From contig CAVTAS010000001.1 of the NCBI GenBank assembly GCA_963732765.1, positions 372,001 through 436,000 of the forward strand: DNA of 64,000 nucleotides, written 5' to 3'. Shown here piece by piece: positions 63,800 through 64,000 of this stretch. The translations under genes were made by a program, and so were the position numbers. A model generated the notes under the pieces. The model worked only from the letters and a program-made list of their open reading frames with translations. It searched no databases and was not told the origin of the DNA. Source of the DNA: JANYHF01 sp963732765. GTDB taxonomy: Bacteria; Pseudomonadota; Alphaproteobacteria; Rhizobiales; Hyphomicrobiaceae. Within the stretch, counting starts at the first letter, position 1. Each line of letters begins with the position of its first letter.

Positions 63800-64000
63800 T
63801 CACCGTGTCAGCAGCAGTTCCAGCATCGACACCAGCCGGTCGAAATCGCGGCCGGCAAACTGGGCCGTCACGGGCAGCGCCACACTGGCGTTCCTGAGAT
63901 CGGCGAGGCGTCCCGTTGACGGCAGCCGTGCCAGGTCCTTCTCCGTCGTCACCAGCATGGCGCGGTGGGCATCGGACTGCTGCAGTAGGCGATCCGCCTC
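63800..64000 (-). CDS. lpxK: Tetraacyldisaccharide 4'-kinase C-terminus (partial)
   Basis: The last 66 codons of a minus-strand gene that runs off the right edge. The segment HRAMLVTTEKDLARLPSTGR matches the conserved C-terminal TTEKD-R motif of LpxK, the lipid A 4'-kinase of the inner membrane, followed by VALPVTAQFAGRDFDRLVSM and a stop at 63800. Only the tail is visible, so the name rests on this motif. Confidence 0.7.
   Translation of the reverse strand, partial: EADRLLQQSDAHRAMLVTTEKDLARLPSTGRLADLRNASVALPVTAQFAGRDFDRLVSMLELLLTR

Overview
The window is a GC-rich bacterial chromosome segment, best read as alphaproteobacterial. The main evidence is a Ros/MucR-type regulator, a DUF6456 protein, the long alphaproteobacterial form of dCTP deaminase, the folA-hflK-hflC-degP and pgsA-moaD-moaE gene orders, and L25/Pth/YchF neighbours. 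The genus is not certain; a Rhodospirillales/Hyphomicrobiales-type soil or water organism such as a Reyranella relative would fit. The left edge cuts phosphoglycerate kinase and the right edge cuts a gene that looks like lpxK next to enolase. No rRNA, tRNA or CRISPR array was recognised.

Layout. 0-13.3 kb: pgk, a nonsense-broken small gene, a DUF559 nuclease gene bracketed by palindromic repeats, dCTP deaminase, a GNAT acetyltransferase, a CaiD-like hydratase and an ADP-forming acyl-CoA synthetase with a ParE-type toxin-antitoxin pair between them, pgsA-moaD-moaE, purA, then an AT-richer patch with a frameshifted HEPN-like gene. 13.7-19.5 kb: a three-subunit molybdenum hydroxylase, an extra MoaD/ThiS-like protein, and a complete IS110-family element sitting inside a palindromic repeat. 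19.5-27 kb: AIM24 protein, DegP, HflC, HflK and DHFR on the minus strand, then an aldo/keto reductase and an ArsB/NhaD-type transporter. 27-35 kb: MucR, DUF6456 protein, small membrane or secreted proteins, and an M48 peptidase. 35.6-43.7 kb: rplY, pth, a frameshifted ychF, a Crp/Fnr regulator, a fasciclin protein, uvrB. 43.7-50.7 kb: an XRE regulator and a three-gene unit made of a 920-aa BON-like/OmpA envelope protein, a 36-aa membrane peptide, and a membrane-anchored protein with four helix-hairpin-helix repeats that is now broken by frameshifts. 50.8-64 kb: a PKHD hydroxylase, an AraC-controlled sugar ABC transporter with a GH42 beta-galactosidase, a class V aminotransferase, queF and eno.

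How the genes work together. MoaD and MoaE make molybdopterin, which the molybdenum hydroxylase uses. HflK/HflC and DegP form an envelope protein-quality set. The AraC protein, solute-binding protein, two permeases, UgpC-type ATPase and GH42 enzyme form a regulated galactoside uptake and hydrolysis module.

Two themes stand out. First, the window is dense in several families of intergenic palindromes, and one is the insertion site of the IS110 element, whose boundaries can be read by rejoining the interrupted repeat. Second, several genes carry single lesions (one amber codon, at least three one-base insertions, one 14-base tandem duplication). These are either real decay or uncorrected sequencing errors. 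Reads over those positions would decide.
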